The position numbers and the translations under genes were made by a program. Under the pieces are notes generated by a model that was not told the DNA's origin, did not search any database, and saw only the letters and a list, made by a program, of their open reading frames with translations. A DNA stretch of 64,000 nucleotides, from positions 2,728,001-2,792,000 of the forward strand of contig NZ_CP060412.1 of NCBI RefSeq assembly GCF_014297575.1. Direction: 5' to 3'. Source of the stretch: Dyella telluris (GTDB lineage Bacteria > Pseudomonadota > Gammaproteobacteria > Xanthomonadales > Rhodanobacteraceae). Positions 25,996-35,461 of the stretch are shown here, piece by piece. Within the stretch, counting starts at the first letter, position 1; each line of letters begins with the position of its first letter.

Positions 25996-28689
25996 ATGGA
26001 TCAGCTCGACGACATCCTTCATCAAGACCTCGACCCGACCGAAACCCAGGAATGGGTCGAGTCGCTCAACGCCGTCATCAGTCACGATGGCACCGAGCGC
26101 GCGCATTACCTCTTGGAGAAGATGGTCGATTCGACGCGCCGGGCCGGCGGCTACCTGCCGTTCAACCCGACCACCGAATACGTCAACACCATTTCGCCGG
26201 GCAACGAAGCCAAGATGCCGGGCGATGCGGCGATGGAATGGCGCATCCGTACGCTGATCCGCTGGAACGCGATGGCGATGGTCGTGCGCGCCAACCGCAA
26301 GCCGGGCGAACTGGGCGGCCATATCGCTTCCTTCGCTTCGTCGGCCACGCTGTATGACGTGGGCTTCAATCATTTCTGGCGCGCACCGAGCGCCGATCAC
26401 CCGGGCGACCTGGTGTTCCACCAGGGCCACTCCAGCCCGGGCGTGTATGCGCGTTCCTTCCTTGAAGGCCGCATCTCCGAAGAACAGCTCGACCTCTTCC
26501 GCATGGAAGTGGCCGGCAAGGGTCATGGCCTGTCCTCGTATCCGCACCCGTGGCTGATGCCGGACTACTGGCAGGTACCGACGGTGTCGATGGGCCTGGG
26601 CCCGATCCAGGCGATCTACCAGGCGCAGTTCTGGAAGTATCTGGAACACCGCGGCCTGATGCCCAAGACCGACCGCAAGATCTGGTGCTTCATGGGCGAC
26701 GGCGAAACCGACGAGCCCGAGTCGCTCGGCGCCATTTCGCTGGCCGGCCGCGAAGGCCTGGACAACCTGGTGTTCGTGATCAACGCCAACCTGCAGCGCC
26801 TGGACGGTCCGGTGCGCGGCAACGGCAAGATCATCCAGGAACTGGAAGGCGTGTTCCGTGGCGCTGGCTGGAATGCCATCAAGGTGGTCTGGGGCAGCTA
26901 CTGGGATCCGCTCCTCGCCCGCGACACCAAGGGCGTGCTGCGCAAGCTGATGATGGAAACCGTCGACGGCGAGTACCAGGCGTGCAAGGCCTTCGGTGGC
27001 GCGTATACGCGCGAGCACTTCTTCAACAAGTACCCCGAAACCCGCGAGATGGTCGCCAACCTGTCCGACGACGACATCTGGCGCCTCAACCGCGGCGGTC
27101 ATGACCCGCACAAGGTGTATGCGGCGTACGACCAGGCCACCAAGACCAAGGGCATGCCCACCGTGATCCTCGCCAAGACGGTGAAGGGTTACGGCATGGG
27201 CGCGGCCGGCGAATCGCAGAACCCGACGCACCAGCAGAAGAAGCTGGACGCCGACGCCGTGCGCCACTTCCGCGACCGTTTCAACATTCCGGTGACGGAC
27301 GACAAGCTGGCCGACGTGCCGTACTACCACCCGGGCAAGAACTCGCCGGAAGTGGAGTACATGATGGAGCGTCGCCGTGCGCTGGGCGGCTTCCTGCCGC
27401 AGCGTCGCCGCACCTCGGACATCAAGCTCAAGACGCCGGAACTGGCGGCGTTCGAGCAGATCACCAAGGGCTCGGGCGAGCGCGAGATCTCCACCACCAT
27501 GGCGCTGGTGCGCGGCATGAACCTCATGCTGCGCGACAAGCAGATCGGCGAGCGCATCGTGCCCATCGTGGCCGACGAAGCGCGCACGTTCGGCATGGAA
27601 GGCATGTTCCGCCAGATCGGCATCTACGCGCCGTTCGGCCAGAAGTACCGTCCGCAGGACGCCGACCAGCTGCTGTACTACCGCGAAGACCAGAAGGGCC
27701 AGGTGCTGCAGGAAGGCATCTCCGAGGCCGGCGGCATGGCCGCCTGGATGGCCGCGGCCACCAGCTACAGCATCAGCAACCAGCCGATGCTGCCGTTCTT
27801 CGTGTACTACTCCATGTTCGGTTTCCAGCGCATCGGCGACCTGGCCTGGGCGGCCGGCGACATGCGTGCGCGCGGCTTCCTGATCGGCGGCACCGCCGGC
27901 CGTACCACCATCAACGGTGAAGGCCTGCAGCACGAAGACGGTCACTCGCACCTGCTCGCCGGTGCGATCCCCAGCGTGAAGTCGTACGACCCGACGTTCT
28001 CCTACGAAGTCGCGGTGATCCTGCAGGACGGCACGCGCCGCATGCTGCAGGAACAGCAGGACGTGTACTACTACCTGACCGTGATGAACGAGAACTACAG
28101 CCATCCGGACATGCCCGCGGGCGTCGAGGAAGGCATCATCAAGGGCATGTACCTGTTCAAGGATGCCGGCAAGCCGAAGAAGGGCGAGCCGCGCGTGCAG
28201 CTGCTGGGTTCGGGCACCATCCTGCGCGAAGTCATTGCCGCCGCCGAGCTGCTTGAGAAGGACTTCGGCGTCACCGCCGACATCTGGTCCTGCCCGAGCT
28301 ACGCCGAGCTGCGTCGTGACGGTTTCGACGCCGAACGCTGGAACCGCCTGCATCCGGAAGACGAGCAGCGCGTGCCGTACGTGACGAGCCTGCTGCAGGG
28401 CCGTCAGGGTCCGGCCATCGCCGCCACCGACTACGTGCGCGAGTACTCCGACCAGATCCGCGCCTTCATGCCGGACGGCATGCATTACACCGTGCTCGGC
28501 ACCGATGGCTACGGTCGTTCGGATACCCGTGCGCACCTGCGTGGCTTCTTCGAAGTCGATCGTTACTGGATCGCCCAGGCCGCCCTCGCCGCCTTGGCGA
28601 AGGAAGGCAAGGTCAACGCGAAGGACGTGGCCCGCGCCATCAAGACCTACAAGCTGGATCCGGACAAGCCGAATCCCGAAACGGTCTGA
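25996..28689 (+). CDS. aceE: Pyruvate dehydrogenase E1 component, homodimeric type
   Basis: An 897-residue E1 that decarboxylates pyruvate with thiamine diphosphate and passes the acetyl group to the lipoyl domains of E2. The TPP-binding motif GDGETDEPES...INANLQRLDGPV is present, as are SSYPHPWLMP, HQGHSSPGVYARSFLEG and the C-terminal LGTDGYGRSDTRAHLR. The ATG at 25996 (MDQLDDILHQDLDPTETQEW) gives the typical length and N-terminus, and GGAGAG lies about ten bases before it. Unlike the E. coli operon, E2 and E3 are not next to it; they lie about 21 kb further on. Confidence 0.97.
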   Translation: MDQLDDILHQDLDPTETQEWVESLNAVISHDGTERAHYLLEKMVDSTRRAGGYLPFNPTTEYVNTISPGNEAKMPGDAAMEWRIRTLIRWNAMAMVVRANRKPGELGGHIASFASSATLYDVGFNHFWRAPSADHPGDLVFHQGHSSPGVYARSFLEGRISEEQLDLFRMEVAGKGHGLSSYPHPWLMPDYWQVPTVSMGLGPIQAIYQAQFWKYLEHRGLMPKTDRKIWCFMGDGETDEPESLGAISLAGREGLDNLVFVINANLQRLDGPVRGNGKIIQELEGVFRGAGWNAIKVVWGSYWDPLLARDTKGVLRKLMMETVDGEYQACKAFGGAYTREHFFNKYPETREMVANLSDDDIWRLNRGGHDPHKVYAAYDQATKTKGMPTVILAKTVKGYGMGAAGESQNPTHQQKKLDADAVRHFRDRFNIPVTDDKLADVPYYHPGKNSPEVEYMMERRRALGGFLPQRRRTSDIKLKTPELAAFEQITKGSGEREISTTMALVRGMNLMLRDKQIGERIVPIVADEARTFGMEGMFRQIGIYAPFGQKYRPQDADQLLYYREDQKGQVLQEGISEAGGMAAWMAAATSYSISNQPMLPFFVYYSMFGFQRIGDLAWAAGDMRARGFLIGGTAGRTTINGEGLQHEDGHSHLLAGAIPSVKSYDPTFSYEVAVILQDGTRRMLQEQQDVYYYLTVMNENYSHPDMPAGVEEGIIKGMYLFKDAGKPKKGEPRVQLLGSGTILREVIAAAELLEKDFGVTADIWSCPSYAELRRDGFDAERWNRLHPEDEQRVPYVTSLLQGRQGPAIAATDYVREYSDQIRAFMPDGMHYTVLGTDGYGRSDTRAHLRGFFEVDRYWIAQAALAALAKEGKVNAKDVARAIKTYKLDPDKPNPETV

Positions 28690-28716
28690 GGCGTAAAGCC
28701 CGGTTGAAGCAGAACG

Positions 28717-28746
28717 AAAACGCCGCGGTCACCCGCGGCGTTTTTT
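28717..28746 (+). terminator. Terminator of aceE
   Basis: Stem AACGCCGCGG / CCGCGGCGTT with a T-run, 28 bp past the aceE stop. Confidence 0.92.
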
Positions 28747-28764
28747 GTTGCCCGTTGGCCACCC

Positions 28765-28850
28765 CGTAGGAGCGCACCCTGTGCGCGACAGATTTTCGCG
28801 ATCCCTGCTGCAATGAGGGCAGGCCGTCGCGCACAGGGTGCGCTCCTACA
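28765..28850. repeat. REP-like inverted pair (GTAGGAGCGCACC type)
   Basis: Left arm CGTAGGAGCGCACCCTGTGC at 28765 and mirror arm GTCGCGCACAGGGTGCGCTC at 28826, between two convergent genes. Confidence 0.9.
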
Positions 28851-28877
28851 GGTAAAGCCGTACACCGACAGCCGCGC

Positions 28878-28902
28878 AAAAAAAACCCGCCTTGCGGCGG
28901 GT
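28878..28902 (-). terminator. Terminator of the YqjD-like gene
   Basis: On the minus strand GACCCGCCGCAAGGCGGG is followed by eight Ts, 23 bp past the stop of the small membrane-protein gene. Confidence 0.9.
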
Positions 28903-28924
28903 CTGGACTGTCGAGCAGGAAAAC

Positions 28925-29248
28925 TCAATCGTCGTCGCGGTCGCGGAACAGGTGACGCAGCAGGAAGAACGCGCCCACCGTACCGGCGACGATGGCCGTG
29001 GTGGCTACCGGATGACGGCTGACCTGGCGGCGAAGGCGGCGGTACTGGTAGTTCGCCTCATCGGCGAAATCTTCCGCGGCGTGACCGATGCGGCGCGCAT
29101 AGGTGGTGCGGCTGCGGCCGAAACGGCGGCTGGCCTCACGGCCTCGATCCACCAGTTCGTCCGCACGGCTGGCGGCTTCGCCGGCGTAATGGCGCACGCG
29201 ATCACGGACGCCGTTGACGGTGCTGTCGAAGTCATGGTGGCGGCTCAT
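28925..29248 (-). CDS. YqjD/ElaB (DUF883)-like membrane-anchored protein
   Basis: A 107-residue protein with a charged, coiled-coil-prone N-terminal region (about residues 5-75, heptad-like with many Arg, Ala and Glu) and one C-terminal membrane helix (HPVATTAIVAGTVGAFFLL) ending in a charged tail RHLFRDRDDD. This layout matches the tail-anchored YqjD/ElaB/DUF883 group, some of which bind ribosomes at the inner membrane in stationary phase. The ATG at 29248 has AAGGAGG seven bases upstream. Family assignment rests on architecture, not on a clear motif. Confidence 0.65.
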   Translation of the reverse strand: MSRHHDFDSTVNGVRDRVRHYAGEAASRADELVDRGREASRRFGRSRTTYARRIGHAAEDFADEANYQYRRLRRQVSRHPVATTAIVAGTVGAFFLLRHLFRDRDDD

Positions 29249-29325
29249 GGCGTCCTCCTTGCGATATAGGGGGCTCACGTTGCCAGCGGCGGTGTGAGCG
29301 GTGCGTAAATGATGCGCCGCATTGT

Positions 29326-30531
29326 TCAGCGGCGATGTCGGTCCAGTCTGGAAGCGCTGTGGTTGTCTGCGGCAAGCGCGCGTGCGATGGCATGCCGGAC
29401 AGGCGGCAGGGCCTGGCTGGCCTGCAGGAGTGCCGAGCGGGCGCGACGCAGCAGGGGGCGATCGTCGGTATACAGGCTGACGATGGCCATGGTGGCCGCA
29501 TAAAGCGGCCAGGTGGCGCGACGGTGCATGCGCTGGTAGCGACGCAGGAGCTCCGGGGACGCCATGTCACGGCCGCTGCTCACGGCCCGGCCGATCAGCG
29601 TGGCCAGCGTTTCCACCCCGCGCAACCCGAAGTTGAAGCCATGTGCCGTCACCGGATGCATGCCCACCGCGGCGTCGCCGAGCAGTGCGAAGCGCGGTCC
29701 GACGAACCGACGCGCGTATACACCCACCAGTGGATAGGTGTGACGCGTCGAGGTGATCCGCATCTCGCCGAAGTAGTGATCGAAGCGGTGACGCATCTCC
29801 GTGTTGAAAGCCTCGTCGTCCATGTCCATCAGTCGCTGCATATCGCGCGGCGGCAGTGTGACCACCATGGAGGCTTCCCCGTTGCGCAGGGGCAGCGCGG
29901 CCAGCGTCTGGGCATGGCCGAACCATTCCAGCGCTTCGTCGCCATGAGGTTTTTCCAGCGCCATGCGACAGACCAGCATGGTCTTGCCGAAGTCGTGCAT
30001 GTCGGCCGCGATGCCGGCATCGCGCCGCACGCGCGAGAAGCGGCTGTCCGCGGTGATCACCAGTCGTGCCGCCACCTCGTCGCCGTGCGACAGGCGAAGG
30101 TGGGCGGATGTGCCATGCAGCGTGACCCCTTCCACCGACGTGTTGCACGCCAGCGTGACGCGCGGTTCGTGCTCGATGCTGGCAAACGCCGCACGACGGA
30201 TGCGGTCATTGGGAACGAGGAAACCCAGGGTTGCGTCGTGCCTGCCCGTGGGGACGACATGCAGGCCTTGTCGCAGGTGTCCGTTGAGCACGCGTGCACT
30301 GCGTAACGGCGAGGCATCCGCTGGCCCCAGGCGCTGCCAGATGCCAAGGTCTCGGAGGATCCGCACCGAACGCGGCGTGAGGGCGATTTCGCGGCCGTCG
30401 AACGGCGGTTCGCGCAGCACGTCCAGTGACTGCTGTTCGATCACCAGGATGCTGAGCCCGGTGTCGGCCAGGGACCGGGCAAGGCACAGGCCGGCGGGGC
30501 CGGCGCCGACGATGGCGATATCCACGTTCAT
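29326..30531 (-). CDS. ubiM: FAD-dependent aromatic-ring monooxygenase, UbiM-like
   Basis: A 401-residue class A flavin monooxygenase of the UbiH/Coq6 superfamily. Motifs: N-terminal GxGxxG in VDIAIVGAGPAGL, the second FAD motif GDAAVGMHPVTAHGFNFGL near residue 285, and the family DSRFSRVRRDAG (usually DG). UbiM proteins hydroxylate the ubiquinone ring; the particular GMHPVTAHGFNFG form fits UbiM, but other ubiquinone hydroxylases are possible. The gene lies 96 bp downstream of an MFS gene on the same strand. UbiH and UbiF homologues, if any, are outside the window. Confidence 0.75.
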   Translation of the reverse strand: MNVDIAIVGAGPAGLCLARSLADTGLSILVIEQQSLDVLREPPFDGREIALTPRSVRILRDLGIWQRLGPADASPLRSARVLNGHLRQGLHVVPTGRHDATLGFLVPNDRIRRAAFASIEHEPRVTLACNTSVEGVTLHGTSAHLRLSHGDEVAARLVITADSRFSRVRRDAGIAADMHDFGKTMLVCRMALEKPHGDEALEWFGHAQTLAALPLRNGEASMVVTLPPRDMQRLMDMDDEAFNTEMRHRFDHYFGEMRITSTRHTYPLVGVYARRFVGPRFALLGDAAVGMHPVTAHGFNFGLRGVETLATLIGRAVSSGRDMASPELLRRYQRMHRRATWPLYAATMAIVSLYTDDRPLLRRARSALLQASQALPPVRHAIARALAADNHSASRLDRHRR

Positions 30532-30627
30532 GGCAGGGCACGCGGGAGGAGTTGGCCCATGCTATCGGGCGCCAGGCCAGCTCCCTTGATGCGGATCAAG
30601 ACGGGCACGTCCCGCCACGATCCGTGC

Positions 30628-31869
30628 TTACGACGTGGTCGAGGAGCGCAGGCTCTGGCGGCGACGCAGGGTCGGGAACATCGTCATCCACAGGCCTACC
30701 ACGACCAGAGTGCCGATGCCGCCGATCAGGGTGGCGTTGATCGCGCCCACCCACGCCGCGAGCAGGCCGGATTCGAACTCGCCCAGCTGGTTGGAGGTGT
30801 TGATGAAGATGGCATTCACCGCGCTCACGCGGCCGCGCATGTCGTCCGGCGTATCGAGCTGCACCAGCGCGCCGCGGATCACCATGCTCACCATGTCGAA
30901 GGCGCCGAGCGCGAACAGGGCGACCAGGGAGAGCCACAACACCTTGGATACGGCGAACACCAGCGTCGCCACGCCGAAGCCGGCCACCGAGGCGAACATG
31001 ATCGGCCCCACGCGGCGTTCCATCGAATGCCGCGCCAGCCACACCGACATCAACAGTGCACCCACGGCAGGCGCAGCGCGCAGCAGGCCCAGTCCCCACG
31101 GGCCGGTGTGCAGGATGTCACGCGCGAAAATCGGCAGCAGCGCGGTGGCGCCACCCAGCAGCACGGCAAACAGGTCCAGCGAAATCACGCCGAGCACATC
31201 GGGGCGATGGCGGATGAAATCCACGCCGGCGAACAAGCTCTTCAACGTCGCCGGTTCGCGCTTGGGTTGTGCCTGTTCATAGCGCAGGTGCGCCATCAGT
31301 AGCACGGCGATGAGGTAGAGCACCGTGCACACGGCGTAGACCGTGCCGGGGCCGGCCACGTAGAGCAGGCCGCCAACCGCGGGGCCCATGATCATCGCGG
31401 CCTGTCCGGCCGATGCGCTCGCGGCCATCGCACGCGGCAGTATCGGTGTCGGCACCAGCGCGGGCAGCATGGATTGCAGCGCAGGGAATTCGAAGGCCTT
31501 GGCCACGCCGATGACGAACACCAGCGAGAGGATCATCGCCTCGTGCGCCAGGTGCATCAGGCTGATCACGGCAAGCACCGCGATCGCCAGCATGTCCACG
31601 ATCTGCCCCAGCATGACGATGCGGCGTCGTTCGAACTGATCGGCCACGTGGCCCGCCGGCAGCGCCAGCATGACCGAGGGGAAGAACTGCACCAGGCCGA
31701 TCAGGCCAAGATCCAGCGCGCGGCCCGTGATGGCATAGATCTGCCAGCCCACGGCTACCGACAACATCTGGAAGCCGAAGCCCGAGCAGATGCGGGCGAA
31801 CCAGAATTGCACGAAAGCGGGGTGCGAGCGCAGCGATTCCGCAGAAGCTTGCGCGGGAGAGGATGACAT
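30628..31869 (-). CDS. MFS transporter (EntS/enterobactin-exporter type)
   Basis: A 413-residue inner-membrane protein with about 12 hydrophobic helices. The N-terminal pattern FWFARICSGFGFQMLSVAVG, the loop motif PAGHVADQFERRRIVMLGQI (the MFS loop 2-3 signature) and the mid-protein MGPAVGGLLYV fit the EntS-like exporter branch of the major facilitator superfamily. The substrate is unknown; no siderophore genes lie nearby. The ATG at 31869 has AAGGA nearby and gives a normal N-terminus (MSSSPAQASAESL). It lies upstream of the UbiM-like gene on the same strand and could share a transcript with it. Confidence 0.85.
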   Translation of the reverse strand: MSSSPAQASAESLRSHPAFVQFWFARICSGFGFQMLSVAVGWQIYAITGRALDLGLIGLVQFFPSVMLALPAGHVADQFERRRIVMLGQIVDMLAIAVLAVISLMHLAHEAMILSLVFVIGVAKAFEFPALQSMLPALVPTPILPRAMAASASAGQAAMIMGPAVGGLLYVAGPGTVYAVCTVLYLIAVLLMAHLRYEQAQPKREPATLKSLFAGVDFIRHRPDVLGVISLDLFAVLLGGATALLPIFARDILHTGPWGLGLLRAAPAVGALLMSVWLARHSMERRVGPIMFASVAGFGVATLVFAVSKVLWLSLVALFALGAFDMVSMVIRGALVQLDTPDDMRGRVSAVNAIFINTSNQLGEFESGLLAAWVGAINATLIGGIGTLVVVGLWMTMFPTLRRRQSLRSSTTS

Positions 31870-32009
31870 GGAGGATCCTTGCGGGAACCCGTCCATTATC
31901 GGTGGCTGAAGCGCTGTGGCAAAGCACCCGCGCTTCACATGGATGTGATCCGGGTTTGCCTTTCGCCGCCCTAGGCTGGCCTTGACCCAGCAAGCCGACG
32001 AGGTGACTC

Positions 32010-32312
32010 ATGGGGCAATTTGCCAACTACGTGTACACGGACCCGGTCAGCATCCGCCATCTGGAAGATCTGGTCGATCAATTACCGACCAATGGCCATG
32101 TGGTCCTGCAGCTCACGGACGGCACCATCCACGATGGCGTGGTGTGCGAGCGGCCGAACGTGCAGGTGTTCCGCGACCCGCAGCAGAACGAAGGCATCAA
32201 CGGCGTGGTCCGGCTGGAACGGCCGGACGTACCCGACTGGACCTGCTATGTGTGGCTGGGCGACATCCATCACGTGGAACACCTCGATTCCACCATGGGC
32301 AGCGAAACCTGA
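32010..32312 (+). CDS. DUF3247-like Sm-fold small protein
   Basis: A 100-residue soluble protein: an N-terminal helix (DPVSIRHLEDLVDQL) followed by an Sm-like strand pattern HVVLQLTDGTIHDGVVCERPNV and VVRLERPDVPDWTCYVWLGD. I recognise the pattern of the Xanthomonas DUF3247 family, whose solved member has an Sm-type beta barrel; function unknown, with RNA or protein binding possible. GAGGTGA lies just before the ATG at 32010. It converges with the acyltransferase gene; only 20 bp separate the two stops. Confidence 0.75.
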   Translation: MGQFANYVYTDPVSIRHLEDLVDQLPTNGHVVLQLTDGTIHDGVVCERPNVQVFRDPQQNEGINGVVRLERPDVPDWTCYVWLGDIHHVEHLDSTMGSET

Positions 32313-32332
32313 GGCTTCGCTGCCCGTGATGA

Positions 32333-33547
32333 TCACGCGCCTTGTGCCTGTTCGATCAGCGAAGGATGCGTCGGCAGGGCGCGCGGCTTCGCATCGAGCC
32401 CGAACAACGGACGCAGCCATGGCGTGCGACGGATCACGAACTCGTGCAACAGCGCGCAGCCGCCCACCGTGCCGAGCAGCATGAGCGTGGGCTCCAGCAC
32501 CGCGCCGAGTTTCAGCGGAATCAGCCAGTAAGCCAGGGCGAGCATCACGCTCTGGTGCAGGATGTACCAGGGGAACACCGCTTCACGTGCATAGGGCAGC
32601 CAGCGGAACGGGCGGTTGAGGTATTGATGACCCCAGCCCAGTACCGCGGCGATCATGTTCCACGCGTAGAAGAAGCGAAGTGCACGCATGCCCAGGTGGT
32701 ACAGGTTCATCGTGCCGGCGGACATATCGAAGGCACCGTGCAACTGGTCCATCAGCACGAAGCCGGCAAAGCAGCACAACGCCACGCTCAGCGAGCGATG
32801 GCGCAGTCGCGCCAGTTCATTCCACAGCGCCGGATGCGTGCCGATGGCATAGCCATAGAAAAACACCGTGGCGTAACTGGCGTGGGCATACCAGTCGCCG
32901 ATCACCGCGTGGTTCTGCGGGAAGCGCGCCGCCAGCAGCGGGTGCCAGCCGAGCAGGGGCAGGGCGGGCAGTACCAGTAACGGCCCGCCACGCAGGCGAT
33001 GGATGGCGGCGATGACGCGCTGCCCGCCGCCCGACTCCAGTACCGGCAGCAGCACGATCAGCAACAGGGTGAAATTCCAGACGTACGGCAGGTACCACAG
33101 GTGGTTCCAGGTGACGCCGAAGTTCCAGCCGTCGAAGGCCCCACGGGGCCATGGGCCGCCGGTCCAGTAGCGCAGCAGGAATTGACCGAAGCCCGGGGCC
33201 ACCAGCCCGTTGTCCACGCCCTGCACATACGGCTGGATGGGCACCACCACCGCCATGCCGAACAGCAGCGGCAGCATCAGCCGCACCGTACGCTTCCATG
33301 CCAGCCGGGGCAGGCTCAGCCGGCCGCGCAGGAAGTGCACGGCCATGCCGGAGATCAGGAACAGCAGGTCCATGCGCCAGAAGTTGGAGGCCAGCATGGG
33401 GTACTTCAGCCAGTCGGCGAGGTAGCTGCTCTTGAGGTGGAAGGTCCAGTCCTCGGCCGGCCCCACGTAAAGCATGCCCAGGTGGTAGAGGATCAGCAGG
33501 CCGAAGGCCAGTACGCGCAGGGCATCGATATCGTGGCGGCGGTTCAT
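32333..33547 (-). CDS. Membrane acyltransferase (acyltransferase-3 / OpgC-like)
   Basis: A 404-residue integral membrane protein with about ten hydrophobic helices. The N-terminal RRHDIDALRVLAFGLLILYH contains the acyltransferase-3 hallmark (R-x-x-x-DxLR...) and the catalytic-type His near residue 20; FLISGMAVHF and WYLPYVW follow. Members O-acylate exported glycans such as periplasmic glucans or O-antigen with acetyl or succinyl groups. The ATG at 33547 has GGAGTG eight bases upstream; the GTG three codons before it lies inside that site. It is divergent from the LytTR gene with 155 bp between, which may place it under that regulator. Confidence 0.85.
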   Translation of the reverse strand: MNRRHDIDALRVLAFGLLILYHLGMLYVGPAEDWTFHLKSSYLADWLKYPMLASNFWRMDLLFLISGMAVHFLRGRLSLPRLAWKRTVRLMLPLLFGMAVVVPIQPYVQGVDNGLVAPGFGQFLLRYWTGGPWPRGAFDGWNFGVTWNHLWYLPYVWNFTLLLIVLLPVLESGGGQRVIAAIHRLRGGPLLVLPALPLLGWHPLLAARFPQNHAVIGDWYAHASYATVFFYGYAIGTHPALWNELARLRHRSLSVALCCFAGFVLMDQLHGAFDMSAGTMNLYHLGMRALRFFYAWNMIAAVLGWGHQYLNRPFRWLPYAREAVFPWYILHQSVMLALAYWLIPLKLGAVLEPTLMLLGTVGGCALLHEFVIRRTPWLRPLFGLDAKPRALPTHPSLIEQAQGA

Positions 33548-33702
33548 GAACGGCACTCCGTTGGCGAATGCCGGCCATGTTCCGCCGCAGCCCCCTTACC
33601 GGTCGCCCGCTAAGTGATTGATTGACCGTAAACAGGGACGAGTGGCGGGCGTCCGGGGACGAAAGGTGACGGGACAATCGCCAGTCCACGTAGAATCCGC
33701 GG

Positions 33703-34596
33703 ATGACTCCCCGGCCGGCTTTTGACTACAACCGTTTCCAGCGCTGGCGCCGGCCTTTCGAGATCGGCTTCTGGGTGGTCATGCTGATGACCAACACCAT
33801 CTTCAACGGCATGGTGGCCTGGTTCGACGACGTGTATCGCATCCATCGTGCCGACAGCTTCGAACCCTGGGTGTGGGAGGCCAGCAGCAGTCTGGCGATC
33901 CTCTCGCTGGTGCCCTTCGTGGTCTGGCCCACCCGCCGCTGGCCCATCCGTTTCGATACCTGGAAGGCCAACCTGAAGTTTCACCTGGCCATGAGCGTGC
34001 CGTTCTGCCTGGCCCACGTCGGCCTGATGATCGTGCTGCGCCTGCTGGCCTACCAGGCCCTCAAGGGCTGGCACTACCACTTCGGCAATGACTGGCCGCT
34101 GCAACTGGGTTATGAGTACCTGAAAGACATCCGCACTTACTTCTCGTTCGTCGTGACCATCACGGGCTACGGCCTGTTCGTGCGTCGCCTGCAGGGCGAG
34201 GCCAGCCTGCTGGCCGAGCCGGACGAAGGCCCTCCGGTGGAGCCGGTCGACCGGCCCGAACGCTTTCTGGTGCGCAAGCTCGGCAAGGAGTTCCTGATTG
34301 CCGCGAGCGAGATCGAGTGGCTGCAGGCCTCCGGCAACTACGTGAACCTGCATGTGCGCGGTCGCGACTACCCGCTGCGCGCCACCATGGCCGGCATCGA
34401 GGAGCGGCTCGACCCTTCGCGGTTCGTACGGGTGCACCGCAGCTATCTGGTCAACCTGGATTACCTCGCCGAGATCGAGCCGCTGGATACCGGCGACGCG
34501 CGCCTGACCATGCGTGACGGTGCCACCTTGCCCTGCAGTCGCCGTTTCCGCACCCAGTTGCGCGAACGCTTCGGCGACGTGCCGGTCAGTGCCTGA
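33703..34596 (+). CDS. Membrane-embedded LytTR-family transcription regulator
   Basis: A 297-residue regulator with no receiver domain. The N-terminal 170 residues hold four predicted membrane helices (around FEIGFWVVMLMTNTIFNGMV, SSLAILSLVPFVVW, FHLAMSVPFCLAHVGLMIVL and SFVVTITGYGLFV). The last 100 residues are a LytTR DNA-binding domain with IEWLQASGNYVNLHV, RATMAGIEERLDPSRFVRVH and RSYLVNLDYLAEIEPLD. Such membrane LytTR proteins bind DNA while anchored and may sense membrane or envelope state. It is divergent from the acyltransferase. The ATG at 33703 is the first start in frame. Confidence 0.88.
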   Translation: MTPRPAFDYNRFQRWRRPFEIGFWVVMLMTNTIFNGMVAWFDDVYRIHRADSFEPWVWEASSSLAILSLVPFVVWPTRRWPIRFDTWKANLKFHLAMSVPFCLAHVGLMIVLRLLAYQALKGWHYHFGNDWPLQLGYEYLKDIRTYFSFVVTITGYGLFVRRLQGEASLLAEPDEGPPVEPVDRPERFLVRKLGKEFLIAASEIEWLQASGNYVNLHVRGRDYPLRATMAGIEERLDPSRFVRVHRSYLVNLDYLAEIEPLDTGDARLTMRDGATLPCSRRFRTQLRERFGDVPVSA

Positions 34597-34671
34597 ACGC
34601 CGGGTACTGTGGTTGCGTCCTAACCCGCCATCGTTCCACTCTTAATGCCTTCCCGTCACAGGACTTTCTCC

Positions 34672-35403
34672 ATGAACCAGCGCCTACGCCTTGCTGCCAC
34701 CACCTTCGGATCCCTGCTCGCGCTGGCCGGCTGTTCCCAGTCCGGTGACCAGGCCCAGGCGCCGCAGCAGGCCCAGGCGCCGGTTGACGACTCCGCTGGC
34801 AAGCTCGATACCTATCGCCAGCTGTTGCGCATCAACAACGACGAAATGGCCGTGACGATGGGCAAGGAGATCCTCAGCCGCTATCCCAACAGCGCCGCGG
34901 CCAAGGAAGTCCAGGAAACCCTGCCGGCGATCGAGAAGCGCTACATCGAGAACAGCGAAAAGAACCGGCTGGCTGGCCTGTGGCTGTATCAGGTATCGCC
35001 CATGGCTGGCGGCACGCAGTCCACGGCCACCATCTACACCAGCCAGCCCGGTGGTGAAAACCGCGTGCGGCTGGTGTTGCGCCGTCACACCGAATGGGGA
35101 CAGAACGCCTTCCTCTTCAACGGTGGCCCGCATGGCTTCGTGTGCAAGGGCGTGTGTTCGATCAAGGCCACTTTCGACGGCAAGCCGGGCACCATCAGCG
35201 CGTTTGCGCCGACCACCGGTGAACCCGCACTGCTGTTCAAGGACGACAAGGGCTTCATTGCCCAGCTCGAAAAGGCCAAGAAGATCACCATGGACGTGAC
35301 CCTGCAGGATGGTGAGAAGAAGGTCACGCTGGTGTTCGAAACCGGCGGTTTCGACCCGTCCAAGTGGCAGGCCGTGAGCAAGTCGCCCGCCAAGAAAAAG
35401 TAA
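34672..35403 (+). CDS. Lipoprotein of unknown function (243 aa)
   Basis: The signal has lipobox LAGC at residues 17-20, followed by a Gln/Pro/Ala linker (QAQAPQQAQAPVDD). A short helical region with LRINNDEMAVTMGKEILSRY resembles a TPR helix pair, then a beta-rich domain begins at GLWLYQVSPMAGG. It carries Cys residues in FVCKGVCSIKA. The ATG at 34672 has AGGACT upstream and is favoured over an ATG 27 bp earlier that would put charged residues before the signal. The protein ends in a Lys tail. The next gene, 58 bp on, encodes another lipoprotein, so the two are probably cotranscribed. Confidence 0.72.
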   Translation: MNQRLRLAATTFGSLLALAGCSQSGDQAQAPQQAQAPVDDSAGKLDTYRQLLRINNDEMAVTMGKEILSRYPNSAAAKEVQETLPAIEKRYIENSEKNRLAGLWLYQVSPMAGGTQSTATIYTSQPGGENRVRLVLRRHTEWGQNAFLFNGGPHGFVCKGVCSIKATFDGKPGTISAFAPTTGEPALLFKDDKGFIAQLEKAKKITMDVTLQDGEKKVTLVFETGGFDPSKWQAVSKSPAKKK

Positions 35404-35461
35404 CGTCCACGCGCATGGGATTCATGCGTTGGTATGCCCAGCACTCTCGGAGATGAAGGTC

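Noticed and set aside
25933..28536. 867-codon frame opposite aceE
   Set aside because: Antisense shadow; no domain motif.
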